From assembly GCA_026386955.1 (NCBI GenBank), contig JAPLMQ010000117.1, positions 1-48,321 of the forward strand: a stretch of 48,321 bases of DNA, given 5' to 3'. The DNA comes from Planctomycetota bacterium (lineage in GTDB: Bacteria; Planctomycetota; Phycisphaerae; Phycisphaerales; Phycisphaeraceae). Of the stretch, positions 45,340-48,321 are shown one piece after another. The notes beneath the pieces are model-generated. The model was given only the letters and a program-made list of their open reading frames with translations, searched no databases and was not told the DNA's origin. The position numbers were made by a program, and so were the translations under genes. Numbering within the stretch: the first letter of the stretch is position 1; each line of letters begins with the position of its first letter.

Positions 45340-47697
45340 ATGGCGCACAAGAAAAAAAGCCGTTGCCGCTCACTCGTGGCTTGCGCCGCTTGGATCGTGA
45401 TGCTGATCACGTCGGCGGCCGACGCGGCGGTCACCCTGATTCGCGATGGAAAGTGCGACACCGCCATCTATGTGGCCTCCGAGGTGATGGAGGAGAAGGC
45501 GGCCGGCGCCAATGAGTCGGCGGCGGCCAAGAGGCGGGATGCGCTGCGGGTGCGCCTGCGTGAATCGGTCAAGGACTTGGCGCTCTACCTGGGCAAGATG
45601 ACGGGCGTCGCGGTGCCGATCCATCTCCGCCCGCCGACCAACGACGAGAAGGCCGTTCCCATCCTCATCGGCGCCTTGGCGGAACCTCGCTTCGGCGCGA
45701 TCACCATGAATACTGATTTCAAGCAGGGCTACCGGCTGGCGGTTTCGGGCAAGGGCGTTGGCCTGCAGGGCGAGACGGATGAAGGCACCAGCTACGCGGT
45801 CTATGAGCTGCTCGATTCGCTGGGCTGCCGCTGGTACATCCCCGGCGCATTGGGCGAGGTCATCCCGTCCCTCAAGGAAGTCACCCTGAGCAAGATGGAC
45901 CGCAAGGAAGCGCCCGGCACGGTCTCGCGGAACATCTGGTACGCCGACGACGCCTTCAAGCGCCGCAACCGCCTCGGCGGATTCCCCTACTCCGCCGGCC
46001 ACGCGCTGGAGAGCTACATCACCAAGGCCCAGCTTGACCAGCACCCCGACTGGAACGCCGAGATGGACGGCAAGCGGGCTCTTCAACCCTGCGATGTGGG
46101 CCACCGGCTCTGCTGGGGCAACCCCGAGGTCTCCGCGGCGGTCGCCGACCGCATCATCGCCATCCTGGAGAAGGAGTACGCGCCCTGCGTCTCCATCAGC
46201 CCGGGCGACGGGATCAATTTCTGCCAGTGCGCCAAGTGCAAGGCGCTCGACGCCGGCGACATGGACCCGACGATGGATTGCGTCTCGATCACCGATCGAT
46301 ACGTGCACTTCACCAACCAGATCGCCGAGCGCGTGACGGCGAAGTTCCCCGAGGTGAAACTGGGGTTCCTCGCCTATGCGCAGTACACGCGGCCGCCGCT
46401 GCGGGAAAAGCCGCACCCCGCCCTGATTCCGCAGCTCGCGCCCATCACCTATTGCCGCGCCCACACGCTCGACGACCCCGCATGCCCATCGCGGCAACAA
46501 GTCCGCATGCTCCTCGATGGGTGGGGCAAGGTCGTCAAGAACATGGCGATGTATGAATACAACTACCACCTCGCCGAGGTCGCGGCTCCCTTCCCGATGA
46601 TCCGACGAAGCCTGGTGGAATTGCCCGTGCAGTACGCCAACCACGTGACGATGTGGACGCCCGAGACCCTGCCGAACTTCGAGACGGCGATGCCGGGGCT
46701 CTACATCGGCATGCGCATGGCGTGGAACCCCAAGGCCAACCCGCGGGGGATACTCGATGAGTTCCACACCAAATTCCACGGCGCGGCAGCCAAGCCCATG
46801 GCCGACTACTGGCAATGCATTGACGATTGCTGGACGAAGGTGCCCGAACACGCCGGCTGCGGGTTTGGCTACATGCGCCGGTTCACCCCGGAGAGGATGG
46901 CCGAGGCGCGGGGGAAGATGGACGCGGCCCTGCGGGCATGCAAGACGGAGGCGGAGACGCGGCGGGTGAAGCTGGCGGATGACTCCCTGCGCCAGCATGA
47001 GCTGTTCATGAAGATGCGCCGCGACTACTTCGCCGGCCGGCACGGCGAGCTCGGATCCGACGTGGCCCAGTACGTCGCCTCGCACCCGGCCCTGGGCGAG
47101 AACCACAAGGAAAACTACACCTTCACGCGGGTTGGCTTCGCGCCCAAGACGCTGGCGGTCTCCTACTTCGAGTCCTTCTTCGCGCAGTCCTACTTGGGCA
47201 TGGCCCGCATCGGCAAGGAGTCCGCGATCATCTCCGAGCCGATCCTCGCCTGGAACTGCGCGGCGGACAAGGAGAGGCGGGGCGAATCCCAAGGCTGGCA
47301 AAAGGCGGAGTTCGACGACACCGCGTGGAGGAAGACCGATGTGGCGATCGACACATGGGCCTCGCTCGGGCTTGAGGGGTACTTCGGCCCGATGTGGTAT
47401 CGCGCCCAGGTGAGGCTGCAGGCCGCGCCCGCGGGAAAGAGGGTCTTCCTGTGGGTCGGCGCGACCGACGGAGCCTGCAAGGTCTACATCAACGGGCAAC
47501 CCATCCCCTACGTGAACGCCAAAGGCGAGAAGGCGGCGGAAGCCAATGGCTTCTGCGAACCCTTCTCCTTCGACATCACAGGAGCCGTGAAACCCGACGT
47601 GGACAACCAAATCGCGATCGTCGGCACACGCAACTTCCTCAACGAACTGGGCACTGGCGGGCTCCTGGGCCCGGTCCTGGTTTACCGCGAGAAATGA
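45340..47697 (+). CDS. DUF4838-like exported protein with C-terminal sugar-binding-like domain (785 aa)
   Basis: The signal peptide (MAHKKKSRCRSLVACAAWIV, MLITSAADA-A) starts at ATG 45340, with AAGGGA about 9 nt upstream; the earlier in-frame ATG at 45277 overlaps the heparinase stop and would bury the signal. An alpha-glucuronidase-like N-domain (LRVRLRESVKDLALYLGKMT, DEGTSYAVYELLDSLGCRWY) precedes the DUF4838 barrel: SISPGDGINFCQCAKCKALD, VKLGFLAYAQYTRPPLREKP, MAMYEYNYHLAEVAAPFPM. The last about 130 residues (GWQKAEFDDTAWRKTDVAID, WYRAQVRLQA, VFLWVGATDGACKVYING) form a galactose-binding-like beta-sandwich as in beta-galactosidases. A carbohydrate-active role outside the cytoplasm, together with the adjacent lyase-like protein, is likely. 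Confidence 0.86.
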   Translation: MAHKKKSRCRSLVACAAWIVMLITSAADAAVTLIRDGKCDTAIYVASEVMEEKAAGANESAAAKRRDALRVRLRESVKDLALYLGKMTGVAVPIHLRPPTNDEKAVPILIGALAEPRFGAITMNTDFKQGYRLAVSGKGVGLQGETDEGTSYAVYELLDSLGCRWYIPGALGEVIPSLKEVTLSKMDRKEAPGTVSRNIWYADDAFKRRNRLGGFPYSAGHALESYITKAQLDQHPDWNAEMDGKRALQPCDVGHRLCWGNPEVSAAVADRIIAILEKEYAPCVSISPGDGINFCQCAKCKALDAGDMDPTMDCVSITDRYVHFTNQIAERVTAKFPEVKLGFLAYAQYTRPPLREKPHPALIPQLAPITYCRAHTLDDPACPSRQQVRMLLDGWGKVVKNMAMYEYNYHLAEVAAPFPMIRRSLVELPVQYANHVTMWTPETLPNFETAMPGLYIGMRMAWNPKANPRGILDEFHTKFHGAAAKPMADYWQCIDDCWTKVPEHAGCGFGYMRRFTPERMAEARGKMDAALRACKTEAETRRVKLADDSLRQHELFMKMRRDYFAGRHGELGSDVAQYVASHPALGENHKENYTFTRVGFAPKTLAVSYFESFFAQSYLGMARIGKESAIISEPILAWNCAADKERRGESQGWQKAEFDDTAWRKTDVAIDTWASLGLEGYFGPMWYRAQVRLQAAPAGKRVFLWVGATDGACKVYINGQPIPYVNAKGEKAAEANGFCEPFSFDITGAVKPDVDNQIAIVGTRNFLNELGTGGLLGPVLVYREK

Positions 47698-47913
47698 GCG
47701 GCAGCATTCCCGACGGCCAATCGTCCTCGGAGCCCCGCTTCAACGCCGATTGCGGGACTCTCACTTCAGGGGCGCACCGTAGGGAATGATGTCTTGCCCG
47801 AGCGAGATCCCGGAGCCCTTGTCTTGGCCTCCATTTCACGATCCCCTTCTCCGGCCCCTGACAAGCCTTGTCCGGTGGGAAATGGGCCATCGGACGCCAT
47901 TTTCACCCGGCGG

Positions 47914-47941
47914 TTGGCCTGCTGAAAACGAGCGCTATAGT
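47914..47941 (+). promoter_or_regulatory. Candidate promoter of the 43-aa membrane peptide gene
   Basis: TTGGCC (47914-47919) and TATAGT (47936-47941) are 16 nt apart, and the ATG lies 28 nt downstream with a strong AGGAG between. It fits a sigma-70-type promoter; the consensus for this organism is unknown. Confidence 0.5.
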
Positions 47942-47969
47942 TCCACGGCTCGCACACAGGAGACCAATC

Positions 47970-48101
47970 ATGTCGCATTACGATCCTGACGCCCATGAAG
48001 TCACTTGGGACACGAGCGACAGCCTCGCAGTCGTGCTGCTCTGCATCCCGTTCCTGATGGTGTTTTGCTGCTGGGCCTATTTCATGCTGACGTGTGGATG
48101 A
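47970..48101 (+). CDS. Small single-helix membrane peptide (43 aa)
   Basis: AGGAG 7 nt before the ATG and a candidate promoter upstream support a real small gene. The protein has a polar, acidic start (MSHYDPDAHEVTWDTSD) and one membrane helix (LAVVLLCIPFLMVFCCWAYF) with a Cys pair. The function is unknown. A longer in-frame Met (47868) lacks a ribosome site. It is the last gene of the window. Confidence 0.7.
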   Translation: MSHYDPDAHEVTWDTSDSLAVVLLCIPFLMVFCCWAYFMLTCG

Positions 48102-48199
48102 GGCGAAGCGGCGATTGGACGCTCTTTCTGATCAGAGACGGCGACTGTGTCGCCGAAGACCGGGCGAGGCGGTACTCCGCCCGCGCGAATTCTTGTCTT

Positions 48200-48320
48200 G
48201 TAGGGTGGGTTGAGCGTACTCGCGAAGCCCACCGATGCGGCGCACGACAAACCGGGCCACGCACGGACGACGGACGCCCAACCGGTGGGCTTCGCGGAGT
48301 ACCGCTCAGCGCCACCCTAC
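48200..48320. repeat. 121-bp inverted-repeat element at the window end (GTAGGGTGG arms)
   Basis: Left arm 48200-48234 and right arm 48283-48320 are inverted copies with small gaps (GTAGGGTGG, TGAGCG, TACTC, GCGAAGCCCACCG). The 48-bp core is non-coding. Similar GTAGGGTGGG repeats are widespread in bacterial genomes (recalled). The element reaches the window edge, so its full extent is uncertain. Confidence 0.75.
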
Positions 48321-48321
48321 G

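Overview
The window is GC-rich chromosomal DNA. It most likely comes from a planctomycete, and the class Phycisphaerae (for example Tepidisphaeraceae-like lineages) fits best. The reasons are several prepilin-like proteins with a G-F-[ST]-L-I-E-L-L cleavage motif and C-terminal 'FADGH/GDNHV' modules, very large Pro/Ala-rich envelope proteins, TRPA-rich linkers, a sialate O-acetylesterase / sialidase / heparinase-like / DUF4838 catabolic repertoire with several PhyH dioxygenases, and many short inverted-repeat elements between genes. This placement is by pattern recognition and was not searched. No rRNA, tRNA, CRISPR array, complete IS or prophage was seen. Layout: 1-279 is the 3' end of a prepilin-like gene, closed by a strong intrinsic terminator (322-354). 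Positions 638-2196 hold a medium-chain dehydrogenase and a small unknown gene (minus). Positions 2403-2918 hold a DMT/EamA transporter whose end runs into the end of a giant opposite-strand gene; both look cut at one point near 2795-2800. Positions 2663-17421 (minus) form an envelope cluster: a LolA-like membrane-anchored protein, a prepilin-like protein, a 1196-aa and a 2852-aa secreted/membrane protein. The last two share an I-P-Y / L-P-Y-x-R-F-x-E-L-W motif and are spaced 5 nt apart. The 2852-aa protein looks like two such units fused, with pieces of prepilin-like C-terminal domains embedded in it. Positions 17768-30992 hold scattered metabolic and surface genes: small membrane protein, two PhyH dioxygenases, alpha/beta hydrolase, ATP-grasp ligase, prepilin-like protein, beta-propeller protein, sialate O-acetylesterase, sialidase-like protein and a sugar isomerase/epimerase. 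They are interspersed with about 180-350 bp inverted-repeat (MITE-like) elements. Positions 31328-35370 carry a zinc-ribbon/multi-TM/HEAT-like protein and a ClC-family antiporter whose motifs suggest the fluoride (CLC-F) branch. Positions 35398-40563 (minus) form a tightly packed four-gene operon: a 925-aa coiled-coil membrane protein, a 520-aa Ala/Pro-rich lipoprotein, a 77-aa protein and a nucleotidyltransferase, the last three joined by ATGA overlaps. Positions 40895-48101 (plus) hold a TolB-like propeller, a methyltransferase, a heparinase II/III-like protein and a DUF4838-like protein in tandem, and a 43-aa membrane peptide; the window ends in another inverted repeat. Functional picture: much of the DNA appears devoted to cell-envelope display (prepilin-like and giant beta-rich proteins) and to degrading decorated polysaccharides (deacetylation, sialidase- and lyase-like steps, sugar isomerisation). 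The most novel candidates are the giant-protein cluster with embedded prepilin modules, and the coiled-coil/lipoprotein/nucleotidyltransferase operon.
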